From NCBI GenBank assembly GCA_016927535.1, contig JAFGMM010000019.1, positions 1-40,365 of the forward strand: a stretch of DNA of 40,365 nt, given 5' to 3'. Shown in pieces: positions 9,601 to 17,185 of this stretch; position 1 is the first letter of the stretch, and every line of letters starts with the position of its first letter. The stretch comes from Anaerolineae bacterium (GTDB lineage Bacteria; Chloroflexota; Anaerolineae; Aggregatilineales; JAFGMM01). The notes beneath the pieces are model-generated. The model searched no databases. It was not told where the DNA came from and saw only the letters and a list, made by a program, of their open reading frames with translations. The translations under genes and the position numbers were made by a program.

Positions 9601-9660
9601 GCGGGCCGCCGGAAACTCGTCGAAGCTTTCGTTGTTTTCATCGCGCGGTGGTTGGCTCAT
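6658..9660 (-). CDS. Large membrane-anchored protein: degenerate GH18-like barrel plus C-terminal clan GH-A glycosidase
   Basis: A 1000-residue protein starting at the ATG at 9660 with GAGGAA about 12 bases upstream; the frame is open further but without homology. Order: Pro-rich cytosolic segment (1-80), transmembrane helix (about 85-110, CLSTVVFLAVVALIVGGTVL), beta-rich region, a GH18/YaaH-like barrel (about 300-510) around YDGVAIDYRGLPEDY, another beta region, a Thr-Pro repeat linker (about 650-675), and a clan GH-A domain (about 695-1000) with AIEVWNEQNIDREW and PICFTELGY. In the GH18-like domain the position of the catalytic Glu (DGxxxDxE) reads Arg, so that barrel is probably a binding module. 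The C-terminal domain is nearly the same as in the next protein, indicating duplication. Confidence 0.8.
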   Translation of the reverse strand: MSQPPRDENNESFDEFPAARYSIDDSGASPAPTDSGAFKSRPTPAPPSQPPASRLDTSHLTLLPPASQAPYQTGALPSQPRPEKRRSGGCLSTVVFLAVVALIVGGTVLFLPPFSLIERLTSGAKYQSLDAATPSLTHDSGLTLSADISTSDQTFDVSLSAYDAGQIHEAGAEWQRAYGAIPSYLGLEGPLYVIDTRGSTPARVTLDVPAPAGIDADAADLYAWDVDKAAWTFVPSQQEGDRLSAQLDYVPQSLAVFKTRPLPPLTATVVEPGQQVTPEAALALNVIFPAGVQPLSGGGLAGELPSGFQTDAAYLVIPVVRNFADPDIIDSRTVAEILSQDATREKHIEELCTFAASGNYDGVAIDYRGLPEDYKDIFSLFITQLGQQLNAEGRRLAVFMPAAQQDGPTWQTGVCDWPKLGRAADMVVIVLPDNPAGYASGGAVETMLRWAVDQIDRYKILTALTSLSVQQVGDQFTPVSYESAVDTIGTVSLLSDPGDESYFLPGTTIEAALNPAPGGSGEEAGVAYIESGGVRTWLTTPRVLHDRLENTLSFKLGGAAVLDLLSAGNLGDVTNVLVQYQARVAPEAGANPLAVRWTVRKGSGEVVAESVAGLATPFVWTTEQEGDFRIVAALQGDLSGGRGEVMVPVFEPTPTPTPTPTPTPAPVAQYVPPANTGGDTGGGSNPAPVVPSGSMAGGFEYGGHVAHFGHVGYMQRAGMTWAKVQVRYNLGDGPGNAAGPIQTAHGAGFKILLGIVGDPNQIAAVGLDAYIPQFAAYLGQVAALGPDAIEVWNEQNIDREWPQGQIDPAGYTRMLAAGYNTIKGVNGGVMVISGALSPNGAESFLGLEKAWNDDHYLDGMVAAGAAAYMDCTGAHYNEGIVPPTATSGHPSDNHYSRYLPTMIQVYSRLGKPICFTELGYLTPEGYGPLSEWFAWAADNTVAEQAAWLAGAAVYASQHGVRLMIVWNVNFSNYGADPMAGYAIIRPDGSCPACDTLAAAR

Positions 9661-9884
9661 AAGGAATTGTTCCTCAGATATTTCTGGTTTCCATTCTACA
9701 CTGATGTGCGCGTCGTTCGTCTTGTCAAAGATAGCACATCGTAAGCGCTTGTGCCTTGCGCGTGCCCGACGGACACCCGCCTCCCCTCGGACAAACAATC
9801 ACCCCAGAAGGCTCAGAAAACCTTTCTGCCTTCTCTTCTCGGTGTTCTCTGCGCCTCTGCGGTGAAATCTTTCTCCTATCTCTC
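9661..9884. other. Intergenic gap with copy B of the dispersed CACAGAG-type repeat
   Basis: This 224-base gap separates two large paralogous secreted proteins on the minus strand. Bases 9831-9867 carry, on the plus strand, the arm ending CCTCTGCGGTGAAA, whose complement (TTTCACCGCAGAGG) matches the repeat arms at 307-372 and 14049-14083. Only one arm is recognisable here. No good promoter or terminator is seen for either gene. Confidence 0.5.
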
Positions 9885-12800
9885 CTATTGTCCCATCGCC
9901 TGACCGAGCGTGATACACGCCGGGCAGCCGCCGCCGGGCCGCACAATCGCATAGCCGGCCATCGGGTCGACGCCGAAGTTCGTAAAGTTTACGTTCCACA
10001 CGATCATCAGGCGCACGTGGCTGCGCGATGCGATCACAGCGGCCTCGGCGAGCCAGGCGGCCTGCTGCGCCACCGTCACCTGCTGCGCCCATGCGAACCC
10101 TGACGAGAGTTGGCCGTAGCCCTCCGGCGAGAGATAACCCAGTTCGGTGAAACAGACCGGGCGCGCCCCGCCGAAAGGCGCGCTGGCCCGCTGGATCATG
10201 CCCGGCAGGAAGCGGGTCGGGTAGTTGTCGCGCGGGTCGCCGCTGCTCCACGAGGGCGGCACGATGCCCTCGTTGTAGTGTGCGCCGATACAATCCATGT
10301 AATTAACCGCGCCCGCCGCCGCCATGCCCGCGTAGTAACGGTCGTCGTTCCACGCCCGGTCGGTGCCAAAGGCGCCCTCCGCGCCGGTGGGCGAGGGCGC
10401 GCCGCTGATGACCATCACGCCGGGGTTGGCGCCCTTGATGGCGTTGTAAGCGGCGGCCAGCATGCGCGTGTACGCGGCGGGGTCGATCTGGCCGGTCGGC
10501 CATTCGCGGTCGAGGTTCATCTCGTTCCAGACCTCGATTGCGTCCGGGCCGAGCGACGCCACGCCGCCCAGGTAGGCGGCGAACTGCTGGATGTAGCTGT
10601 CAAGGCCGGCCGCCGCGATTTGGTTCGGGTCGCCCACGATGCCGAGTAATATCTTAAGGCCGCTGCCGTGCGCCTCCCCGATGGGGCCGGCGGCATTGCC
10701 GGGACCGTCGCCCAGGTTGTAGCGCACCTGCACTTTCGCCCAGGTCATGCCGGCGGTCTTCATATGGCCGACCGCACCGAAGTTCGCCACGTGACCGCCC
10801 AACTCAAAGCCGCCGGAGGCCGTACCGCCGCTGAAAACCGGGGCGCTTTCCGGGACGACGACATCGGGCGGGAGTTCGGGCGCGTCTTCCTGCGCAATCA
10901 GCGGGACGCCGGCGATATCCCCCTGCACGTCGGTGAGCCAGCCGGCGATCCAGGCTTCTTCTGCGCCCTGGAAATTGATCTTGTACCACGGGCCGCTTTC
11001 GGTGCGCGCCAGAATCTCTACAGCGTCGCCGCTGCCCAGATAGCCGATCTGGTCGAAGTACTGGCTGGGGCCGGAGCGCACGTTCAGCCGCCCGCCCTCG
11101 GTGCGCACGATGGCGACGACCGCGCCGGCCGGCAGCGGCAGCGGCGTCCGGGTGAGGCCGGCGGCTGCGCCGGGCTGCGCCGCTGCGTCCTCGACCACAA
11201 TCGGCGTGGAGGTCTCCAGCGGCGCGGCGAAGGGCGGCGTGAGGGTCAGGTCCTCGAAGCTGGGCGCAGGAACGATGCCCAGCGCGTTGATATCGGTATC
11301 CAGTTCAACCAGCCACGACGCAATCCATGCCGGGATGCCGTCTACTTCGATCAGCAGCCAGGGGCGCTCGTTAGGGTCCGGGGCCAGCGTGCGGCCCTTG
11401 ACCGGTACGATATCGCCCGGTTCGACGAAACCCACAACCGGGTACTCGGTGCCGGGACCAGCGCGCAGATTCAAATTTTGGTCGCCCATAATCCGCGCCA
11501 GCGCGTCGGGCACTGGGGTAAGGGAGGGCTTGGGGTCGGGTAGTCGTTCGCTGGTGGCCGGGAGAATGGTCGGCGACGGCGTGAAGCTCACCGTCGGGGT
11601 CGGCGTCAGCGTCGGCGAGGGCAGCGGCGTCGGCGTGCCGGTGGGCGTTGCGGTCGATGGGGGCGTGTCGGTGGGCAGCGGCGTGAATGTGGCGGTCGCG
11701 GTCGGCGGCTCGGTCGGCAGGAGCGTCTCGGTGGGCGCAAGGGTCGGCGTCGGCGTAAGCGATGGGGTCGGCGTGTCGGTCCAGGTATCGGCGGTGGCGG
11801 TGAGCGCCGCACTGGTGGCGACGCGCGCCGTCTCCAGCGCGGCGGCGGTTAGCTGCCTGGGGTCGGGCGTGGCGGTCGGCGGTTCGGCGACGGTGATGGT
11901 TGCCGTGGCGAGCGGTAAAAGCCCTGCGCCGTGCTGCACGCCGACGGCGGCGTAATACGCGCCGGGCGCATCGATGCGGGCCGTGAGCGGCGCGCCGGTG
12001 TAAGGCTCAGCCAGCAGCGGGGCTGCAAAATCGGGCGACGCCGCGAGATACCAGTAGAGCGCCGGCAACGGGACCTCCCCAACCGGCGCGCCGGCCCGGT
12101 ACGCCGCCAAGACATCGACGAGGCCCGGCGTCGGGTCTTCGTGAAAAAGCCCGTCGATCAGCGCGGCGGCAAAACCGTAAGCGCCGGCCTGTTCGAGCAT
12201 AGCCGCCAGGCTGCCGGCGCCGGCGATGTAGACGGTGTGCTCACCGCCTTCGGGGCCGGGATAGGTATAGCTGGCGGTGCTCGCATCGAACGCGGGCGCG
12301 TCCGCGATCTCAAGCGTGAAGGGTTCGCCGGGCGGGATGGATTCGGGGGCCGTGATGCCGGCGAAGGGCGCTAAAGCCTGCCGGTAGCCGACCGGGATAT
12401 CGCCCGCGTCGCTGGCATCGATGCTGCGGGTATCGATCATCAGGCCGGCTTTGCGCGGGTCGATAGCGTCGAGGATATCGTCCGGCTCATCTGAGGGGCG
12501 CAGCCCTTGCAGGAAAATCAAATCGGCGGCGTTCAGCGCGGCGAGGTCGTAATCGCCGAACCGGTCAATGTGGATCACTACGCCCAGCGGGAAGCCCGCT
12601 TCGTCGAACGCGGCGGCGACCTGTGCGACGATATCGGTAAAGCCGGCGCTGCCGCCCTCCGCAAAGTCCAGGTCGAGCAGCGCGCCCTCGAAGCCGGCGT
12701 CGCGCACTTGGGCCGCCAGCGCCGCCGCGATTTGCGCGTTGCGGCCGGCGTCGCCAAGCGAGGTGATATCGCCGAACGGGCTGACGTTGGTCACCAGCGG

Positions 12801-13073
12801 GACGACCTGGTAGCCCCAGTCGTTGGGGTTGATGCCCTTGGCGTGCGCGCCGCCGATAGCGCCGTCCGGCTGGATGTACCAACCGGACGGGACGAGTACA
12901 TCAATCTGGTTGAGGATGGTATTGTCAAGGATTTCGTTGGGGTGGATGACGCCGAACAACCGGGCGGCGGAGGCGAGGCCTCGCTGCCCGGCGGCAGAAA
13001 GGCCGGTGAGAGTTACCAGGATGAGCGTTAAAGTCAACCCAAGTAGACTGATGCTGTGTTTCGACCTTTTCAC
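9885..13073 (-). CDS. Secreted multidomain protein: GH18-like domain, Thr/Pro linker, two SH3b domains, clan GH-A glycosidase
   Basis: A 1062-residue exported protein with a signal peptide (LLGLTLTLILVTLTGLSAAG, about 10-29). A GH18-like barrel follows (about 38-380; GWYIQPDGAIGG, FEGALLDLDFAEGG, VVIHIDRFGDYDLAAL), then a beta segment, a long Thr/Pro linker (about 400-520), two SH3b domains beginning LNLRAGPGTEYPVVG (about 531) and RLNVRSGPSQYFDQIG (about 661), and a clan GH-A domain (about 750-1062). Catalytic candidates are the Glu residues of AIEVWNEMNLDREW and PVCFTELGYLSPEGYG. The GTG start at 13073 is preceded by GGGAG at about 10 bases. SH3b domains usually bind peptidoglycan or proteins, so this may be a cell-wall-attached glycosidase. 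It is the first gene of the minus-strand block. Confidence 0.82.
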   Translation of the reverse strand: MKRSKHSISLLGLTLTLILVTLTGLSAAGQRGLASAARLFGVIHPNEILDNTILNQIDVLVPSGWYIQPDGAIGGAHAKGINPNDWGYQVVPLVTNVSPFGDITSLGDAGRNAQIAAALAAQVRDAGFEGALLDLDFAEGGSAGFTDIVAQVAAAFDEAGFPLGVVIHIDRFGDYDLAALNAADLIFLQGLRPSDEPDDILDAIDPRKAGLMIDTRSIDASDAGDIPVGYRQALAPFAGITAPESIPPGEPFTLEIADAPAFDASTASYTYPGPEGGEHTVYIAGAGSLAAMLEQAGAYGFAAALIDGLFHEDPTPGLVDVLAAYRAGAPVGEVPLPALYWYLAASPDFAAPLLAEPYTGAPLTARIDAPGAYYAAVGVQHGAGLLPLATATITVAEPPTATPDPRQLTAAALETARVATSAALTATADTWTDTPTPSLTPTPTLAPTETLLPTEPPTATATFTPLPTDTPPSTATPTGTPTPLPSPTLTPTPTVSFTPSPTILPATSERLPDPKPSLTPVPDALARIMGDQNLNLRAGPGTEYPVVGFVEPGDIVPVKGRTLAPDPNERPWLLIEVDGIPAWIASWLVELDTDINALGIVPAPSFEDLTLTPPFAAPLETSTPIVVEDAAAQPGAAAGLTRTPLPLPAGAVVAIVRTEGGRLNVRSGPSQYFDQIGYLGSGDAVEILARTESGPWYKINFQGAEEAWIAGWLTDVQGDIAGVPLIAQEDAPELPPDVVVPESAPVFSGGTASGGFELGGHVANFGAVGHMKTAGMTWAKVQVRYNLGDGPGNAAGPIGEAHGSGLKILLGIVGDPNQIAAAGLDSYIQQFAAYLGGVASLGPDAIEVWNEMNLDREWPTGQIDPAAYTRMLAAAYNAIKGANPGVMVISGAPSPTGAEGAFGTDRAWNDDRYYAGMAAAGAVNYMDCIGAHYNEGIVPPSWSSGDPRDNYPTRFLPGMIQRASAPFGGARPVCFTELGYLSPEGYGQLSSGFAWAQQVTVAQQAAWLAEAAVIASRSHVRLMIVWNVNFTNFGVDPMAGYAIVRPGGGCPACITLGQAMGQ

Positions 13074-13167
13074 CTTGCAATCACTCCCGCTAAACCGGAC
13101 CGGCGTAATAATGGCGCGCGGTCACCTGTGGCCGTGCGCCCCCTTCCCACGTGACAAACCATAGTAC

Positions 13168-13184
13168 CCAGGTGTGGCACCTGG
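13168..13184. promoter_or_regulatory. Perfect hairpin in the divergent intergenic region
   Basis: CCAGGTG and CACCTGG form a perfect 7-base stem around a 3-base loop. It lies in the 238-base gap between the minus-strand secreted-protein gene (start 13073) and the plus-strand nucleosidase-like gene (start 13312), upstream of both. There is no T-run, so an operator or a leader structure is more likely than a terminator. Function unknown. Confidence 0.35.
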
Positions 13185-13221
13185 TGCGAGTCGGCGGGGA
13201 TTCTAGCAAGGTGCGGGGGGT

Positions 13222-13250
13222 TTGGCAACCTTTGACGCGCGCCGTACAAT
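13222..13250 (+). promoter_or_regulatory. Predicted sigma-70 promoter for the nucleosidase-like gene
   Basis: TTGGCA at 13222-13227 and TACAAT at 13245-13250 are separated by 17 bases, a near-consensus -35/-10 pair. Transcription would start at about 13257, leaving a leader of roughly 55 bases before the GAAGGA Shine-Dalgarno and the ATG at 13312. Confidence 0.6.
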
Positions 13251-13311
13251 GGATGCGCCTCGTGATGCAGCGTAGCGCAGTGCAAAACATGAAACGTGAA
13301 GGACGAAGAAT

Positions 13312-14034
13312 ATGTCTGGATCGATGAATGCTCGACATGCCCATGTCCGGGTTGTTGTCGTCATCTCGGCCACTGCCGAATGGCGCGTCGTGTGCGCGCA
13401 GTTCCCCGGTGTGGCGCCGCAGCCGTCACCGTTGGGCGAGTGGTTCGTCGCCGAGATGGAAATTGCCGGCCGGCGCGAGCCGCTGTGCTTCTTCCATGGC
13501 GGCTGGGGTAAGATCGCGGCGGCGGCGTCCGCGCAGTACGTGATCGACCGGTGGCGGCCGGCGATAGTAGTGAACCTGGGCACATGCGGCGGCTTCGCCG
13601 GGGAGATCGAACGCGGCACGGTGGTGCTGGCCGAGCGCACGGTGGTATACGACATCATTAATTTGATGGGCGACTATTCTCTAGCGATTGACGCCTACAT
13701 GACCGACCTCGATCTCGGCTGGCTGCCCGACGAATATCCCCATGATGTCTGGCAGGGGACGCTGGTCTCGGCGGACCGCGACCTGCTGCCGGACGACCTC
13801 CCGGCGCTCAAAGAGACGTTCGGCGCGGCGGCGGGCGACTGGGAGTCCGGGGCGATTGCGTGGACGGCGGCGCGCAACGGCGTGCGCTGTTTGATTCTGC
13901 GCGCCGTCACCGACCTGGTGAGCACAGAGGGCGGCGAGGCTTACGGTGATATGGCGGTGTTCGAGGCGCAGACACAGAAGGTCATGCCGGAACTGCTGGC
14001 GCACTTACCCGCCTGGCTGGCAGAGGCGCTGTAA
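13312..14034 (+). CDS. MTA/SAH nucleosidase-like (PNP/UDP family) protein
   Basis: A 240-residue cytosolic protein of the nucleoside phosphorylase fold. The family cleaves the N-glycosidic bond of purine nucleosides such as methylthioadenosine and S-adenosylhomocysteine. Landmarks are Glu23 in ISATAEWR (position of the family's N-terminal catalytic Glu), VVNLGTCGGFAGEIERGTVVLAE (phosphate/ribose-site loop, about 87-108), the DWESGAIAWTAARNG motif with Glu178, and LRAVTDLVS with Asp201, the general acid in MTA/SAH nucleosidases. The sequence is diverged, so another purine substrate is possible. The ATG at 13312 is preceded by GAAGGA at good spacing; a second in-frame ATG follows four codons later. 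The epimerase gene follows on the same strand after 55 bases. Confidence 0.78.
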   Translation: MSGSMNARHAHVRVVVVISATAEWRVVCAQFPGVAPQPSPLGEWFVAEMEIAGRREPLCFFHGGWGKIAAAASAQYVIDRWRPAIVVNLGTCGGFAGEIERGTVVLAERTVVYDIINLMGDYSLAIDAYMTDLDLGWLPDEYPHDVWQGTLVSADRDLLPDDLPALKETFGAAAGDWESGAIAWTAARNGVRCLILRAVTDLVSTEGGEAYGDMAVFEAQTQKVMPELLAHLPAWLAEAL

Positions 14035-14048
14035 AGCAAGAGTCAGAT

Positions 14049-14083
14049 TTCACCACGGAGAGCACGGAGAACACGGAGGAGAT
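14049..14083 (+). repeat. Copy C of the dispersed repeat, supplying the Shine-Dalgarno of the next gene
   Basis: TTTCACCACGGAGAGCACGG, followed by AGAACACGGAGGAGA, matches the arms of the inverted repeat at 307-372 and the single arm at 9831-9867. Its 3' end, GGAGGAGA, sits 6-7 bases before the ATG at 14090 and is a strong Shine-Dalgarno, so this copy doubles as the translation-initiation region of the epimerase gene. Confidence 0.7.
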
Positions 14084-14089
14084 ACCGAG

Positions 14090-15073
14090 ATGAAATACTT
14101 TGTTACCGGGGCGACCGGTTTTATCGGCGGGCATGTGGCCCGGCAGCTTGTCGAAGCCGGACATCGGGTGACTGCGCTGGCGCGCGACCCGGCGAAGGCG
14201 ACCGATCTGGCCGCGCTGGGCGTCACGGTCTGGCAGGGCGATATCCTCGACAAGGAGAGCATGCGCGCGCCGATGACCGGCGTGGACGGCGTGTTTCACA
14301 TCGCGGCGTGGTACAAGGTCGGCGCGAAGGACGCGAGTATGGCGTATCGCATCAACGTCGAGGGTACGCGCAGCGTCCTTGAGTTGATGCACGAGCTTGA
14401 AATCCCGAAGGGGGTTTACACCAGCACGCTTGCGGTGTTCTCGGATACGGGCGGGCGCGTGGTCGATGAAAACTATTACATGACCGGCGAATTCCTCAGC
14501 GAGTACGACCGCACCAAGTGGGTCGCCCATTACCAGGTTGCGCTGCCGATGATCGAAAAGGGGCTGCCGCTGGTGGTCGTACTGCCGGGCCTGGTCTACG
14601 GGCCGGGCGATCACAGCAGCGTGCGTACCGCCGTCGTCCAGTATTTACAGGGCCGCCTGCCGGTTTCGCCGCAGAAGACCGCTTTTTGTTGGGCGCACGT
14701 CGAGGATACGGCGCGCGGGCACCTCCTGGCGATGGAGAAGGGCAAGCCGGGCGCGAGTTACATCATCGCCGGGCCGGTCTACACGTTCATCGAAGCGCTG
14801 GCGATGGCCGAGCAAATCACCGGCGTACCGGCGCCGCGTTTGCACCCCGGCCCCGGCACGATGCGGGCGCTGTCGAAGTTGATGCGCTTCGTCGAGCGGT
14901 TCATGCCGGTGCCGGAGGTTTACGCTTCAGAGATGCTGCGCATACTCGCCGGGGTGACTTACCTGGGCAGTCATGCAAAAGCCCGGCGCGAGCTGGGTTA
15001 TACGCTGCGCCCCTTCGAGGAGGGGTGGCGCGAGACGCTGTATCACGAGATGGAACTGCTCGGTATGCGGTAG
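14090..15073 (+). CDS. NAD(P)-dependent epimerase/dehydratase, extended SDR family
   Basis: A 327-residue cytosolic oxidoreductase. It starts with the Rossmann motif TGATGFIGGHVARQL (about 6-20), then DILDKESM, IAAWYKVGAKD, INVEGTRSVLE and YTSTLAVFSDTGG. The active-site pair is in YDRTKW (YxxxK). It resembles the HpnA/dihydroflavonol-4-reductase-like group of sugar or isoprenoid epimerases, which act on NDP-sugars or related carbonyl compounds. The start is the ATG at 14090 because GGAGGAGA precedes it and the Rossmann motif begins immediately after; the longer open frame overlaps the nucleosidase gene and has no homology. It converges on the histidine kinase gene with a 23-base gap. Substrate unknown. 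Confidence 0.85.
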   Translation: MKYFVTGATGFIGGHVARQLVEAGHRVTALARDPAKATDLAALGVTVWQGDILDKESMRAPMTGVDGVFHIAAWYKVGAKDASMAYRINVEGTRSVLELMHELEIPKGVYTSTLAVFSDTGGRVVDENYYMTGEFLSEYDRTKWVAHYQVALPMIEKGLPLVVVLPGLVYGPGDHSSVRTAVVQYLQGRLPVSPQKTAFCWAHVEDTARGHLLAMEKGKPGASYIIAGPVYTFIEALAMAEQITGVPAPRLHPGPGTMRALSKLMRFVERFMPVPEVYASEMLRILAGVTYLGSHAKARRELGYTLRPFEEGWRETLYHEMELLGMR

Positions 15074-15096
15074 CGTGGGGGGCGGTGTCTTTCCGG

Positions 15097-17016
15097 TCAG
15101 GACTGCTCCGGCGCATAAGCCGGCAGCACCACCGTGAACGTGCTGCCTTCGCCTACTGTGCTGTCAACCCAGACGCGCCCGTCGTGCTGATCGACGATGG
15201 TCTTGACGATGGAGAGACCCAGACCCGTGCCGCTTGCGATGCCGCCGGCGTTGTCGGCGCGGTAGAACTTCTCGAAGATGCGCGTATGCTGCGCGGGCGG
15301 GATGCCGATGCCGGTGTCCGACACTTCGAGAATCACCAGGTCGCCGTCGCCGCGTGCGCGAATTTTGACCTGGCCCGCTTCGGGCGTGTACTTAATTGCG
15401 TTATCCAGCAGATTGGTGACCATCTGCTTCAGACGCAGCGGGTTGCCCAGCACGTCGGGCAGCGTGTCCGGTACATCGACCTCCAGGGCCTGCCGGCGCG
15501 ATTCGAGGTGTTGGCGCTGCGCCTCGACCGCGTAGCGGATGATGAAGCGCAGCGGGGTAGGCTTGCGGTCCACGTCGAAGCCGGCCTCGATGCGCCCCAG
15601 TTCCAGCAGGTCCGAGATCAGCGCGGTGATCGACTGCACACTGAAAACGATGCGGTTGATAAACTCGCCCTGGGCTTCGTTGATCTGGCCCACGCGCCCA
15701 AGCAGCTCGACGTAGCCCAGGATCGCGGTGAGCGGCGAGCGCAGGTCGTGCGACACGGTGGTAACGAAATCGCTTTTGATGCGGTCCAGTTCCTTGAGGT
15801 GAGAAATGTCTTGCATGACCACGGCGCGCCCCACCCCCTCAATAACCGTCAGGTGGGCGTAAAGCGTCTTGCCGTTTTCTAGCTGGATTTCGCTGGTGCA
15901 GTCCCGGCCCTGTACGCAGTCTTTCTCGAAAAGCGCCAATACGTCTTGGTGGGTGATGACCTTCGACAGCGGCTTGCCCACCGAGCCGTTGTTGCTGATC
16001 CCGAACGCACGCCGCGCCGCCGGGTTGCACAACAAAATTTCATACTCGGTATCGACCAGGATAACCACGTCCTCGGCGTTGCGCAGCACCGCGTCCAGGG
16101 TATCGCGCTCGTGCTGGGTTTTCTCGTAGAGGCTGGCATTGCGAATCGCAACCACCGCGCAGTCGGCCAGTGCGGTGAGCAGGCGCACGTGATCCCGGTC
16201 AAACGAGCGATTGACAAAGCGGTTATCCACGCCCAACACCCCGACGGCTTCGCCGTTGAGAATCAAAGGGACATAAATCAAATCTTTCACCAGGTAAGCG
16301 GTGGCAATTTTGAGGGCGTTGGCGCTGCTGAGTGTGATCGGGGTGCGGCTGCGCATTGCCTCGCCGGCCAGGCTGTCTGAAACCTTGAGCCGTAAATGGC
16401 GCGCCATCTCCTCGTCGAAGTTCTGCGCCGCGCGCATGTAAAGCTCGCCGGTCTTCTCGTCTAACAGCAGCAGCGAGCCTTCCTCGGCCTCGGTGAGGAT
16501 CACCGCCGCATCCACGACCTGCTTAAGCACCTGTTCCAGGTCGAGCTGCGCGGCCAGTGATTTCCCAAGCTTGTTCAGGGTGCGCAGCTCGCGGACGCGC
16601 CGTTCCAGCACATCCGCCGGCGAAAGCGCCGGCCGGAGCGCTTCGTCTTTCTCCGGCCAGGCGCGCTTCACCGCTTCGAGCAAGTCCTCCGGCTCGAACG
16701 GCTTGCGCAAAAAATCACGCACCCCGATGCGCATGGCCTTGATGACCAAATCTTCCGAACTGTCGCTTGTGATCAAAATCGCGGGGGTCTCGATGCCATC
16801 CTTCTTGAGGGTCTTTACCAGTTCCAACCCGGTCAATCCGGGCATCTCGTAGTCGAGGACCATCAACTGCGGGGCGAAGCGCCGCGCGGCCTCCAACCCC
16901 TTTGCGCCGTCTTCGGCGGTCAAGACCTCGTAGCCGGCCGGTCCCAGCACATAATCGGCCAACAAGCTGCGTATATCCGTCGCATCATCGACGACCAAAA
17001 CCCGTTTATTGTTCAC
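15097..17016 (-). CDS. Hybrid sensor histidine kinase: receiver-GAF-PAS-HisKA-HATPase
   Basis: A 639-residue cytosolic signalling protein with no membrane segments. Order: receiver domain (about 4-120; VLVVDDATDIR, phospho-acceptor Asp in LMVLDYEMPG, Lys in LRKPF), GAF domain (about 155-305), PAS domain (about 320-420), HisKA with the phosphorylated His in TVSHDLRSPLTAILGY, and HATPase with N-box NLLDNAIKY, G1 DTGIGIP and G2 GTGLGLSIV. An N-terminal receiver on a kinase suggests it is itself the target of another kinase or takes part in a relay; no partner regulator adjoins. The GTG at 17016 is chosen because GAGGAA lies at about 8 bases; a GTG at 17040 in the same frame lacks such a site. 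It is convergent with the epimerase and downstream of priA on the same strand. Confidence 0.93.
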   Translation of the reverse strand: MNNKRVLVVDDATDIRSLLADYVLGPAGYEVLTAEDGAKGLEAARRFAPQLMVLDYEMPGLTGLELVKTLKKDGIETPAILITSDSSEDLVIKAMRIGVRDFLRKPFEPEDLLEAVKRAWPEKDEALRPALSPADVLERRVRELRTLNKLGKSLAAQLDLEQVLKQVVDAAVILTEAEEGSLLLLDEKTGELYMRAAQNFDEEMARHLRLKVSDSLAGEAMRSRTPITLSSANALKIATAYLVKDLIYVPLILNGEAVGVLGVDNRFVNRSFDRDHVRLLTALADCAVVAIRNASLYEKTQHERDTLDAVLRNAEDVVILVDTEYEILLCNPAARRAFGISNNGSVGKPLSKVITHQDVLALFEKDCVQGRDCTSEIQLENGKTLYAHLTVIEGVGRAVVMQDISHLKELDRIKSDFVTTVSHDLRSPLTAILGYVELLGRVGQINEAQGEFINRIVFSVQSITALISDLLELGRIEAGFDVDRKPTPLRFIIRYAVEAQRQHLESRRQALEVDVPDTLPDVLGNPLRLKQMVTNLLDNAIKYTPEAGQVKIRARGDGDLVILEVSDTGIGIPPAQHTRIFEKFYRADNAGGIASGTGLGLSIVKTIVDQHDGRVWVDSTVGEGSTFTVVLPAYAPEQS

Positions 17017-17097
17017 AACGCAGTTCCTCGGTTTTCCCACCCAATTCCGGCTAAAAGCTCAACTAAGCGATTAAGTGACCACAAACTACACCTTAAC

Positions 17098-17103
17098 ATT
17101 ATA
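17098..17103 (-). promoter_or_regulatory. Extended -10 promoter element for the histidine kinase
   Basis: On the minus strand the sequence reads TGTTATAAT, an extended -10 (TGnTATAAT) ending at 17098. The -35 is poor, as expected for extended -10 promoters. It lies 82 bases upstream of the GTG at 17016 and downstream of the priA stop at 17186, so the kinase may be transcribed separately from priA. Confidence 0.5.
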
Positions 17104-17185
17104 ACATGCGTCGAAGATGCCTCGTCATAGGGCGTATGTCCTAAATCGACATAAGAGGTCGAGCCTGGAGGCGTTCGGTAGCCGG

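Noticed and set aside
10110-11543. Plus-strand long frames opposite the SH3b-GH protein
   Set aside because: They mirror the real minus-strand gene, lack ribosome-binding sites and have biased Arg/Gly/Ala composition.
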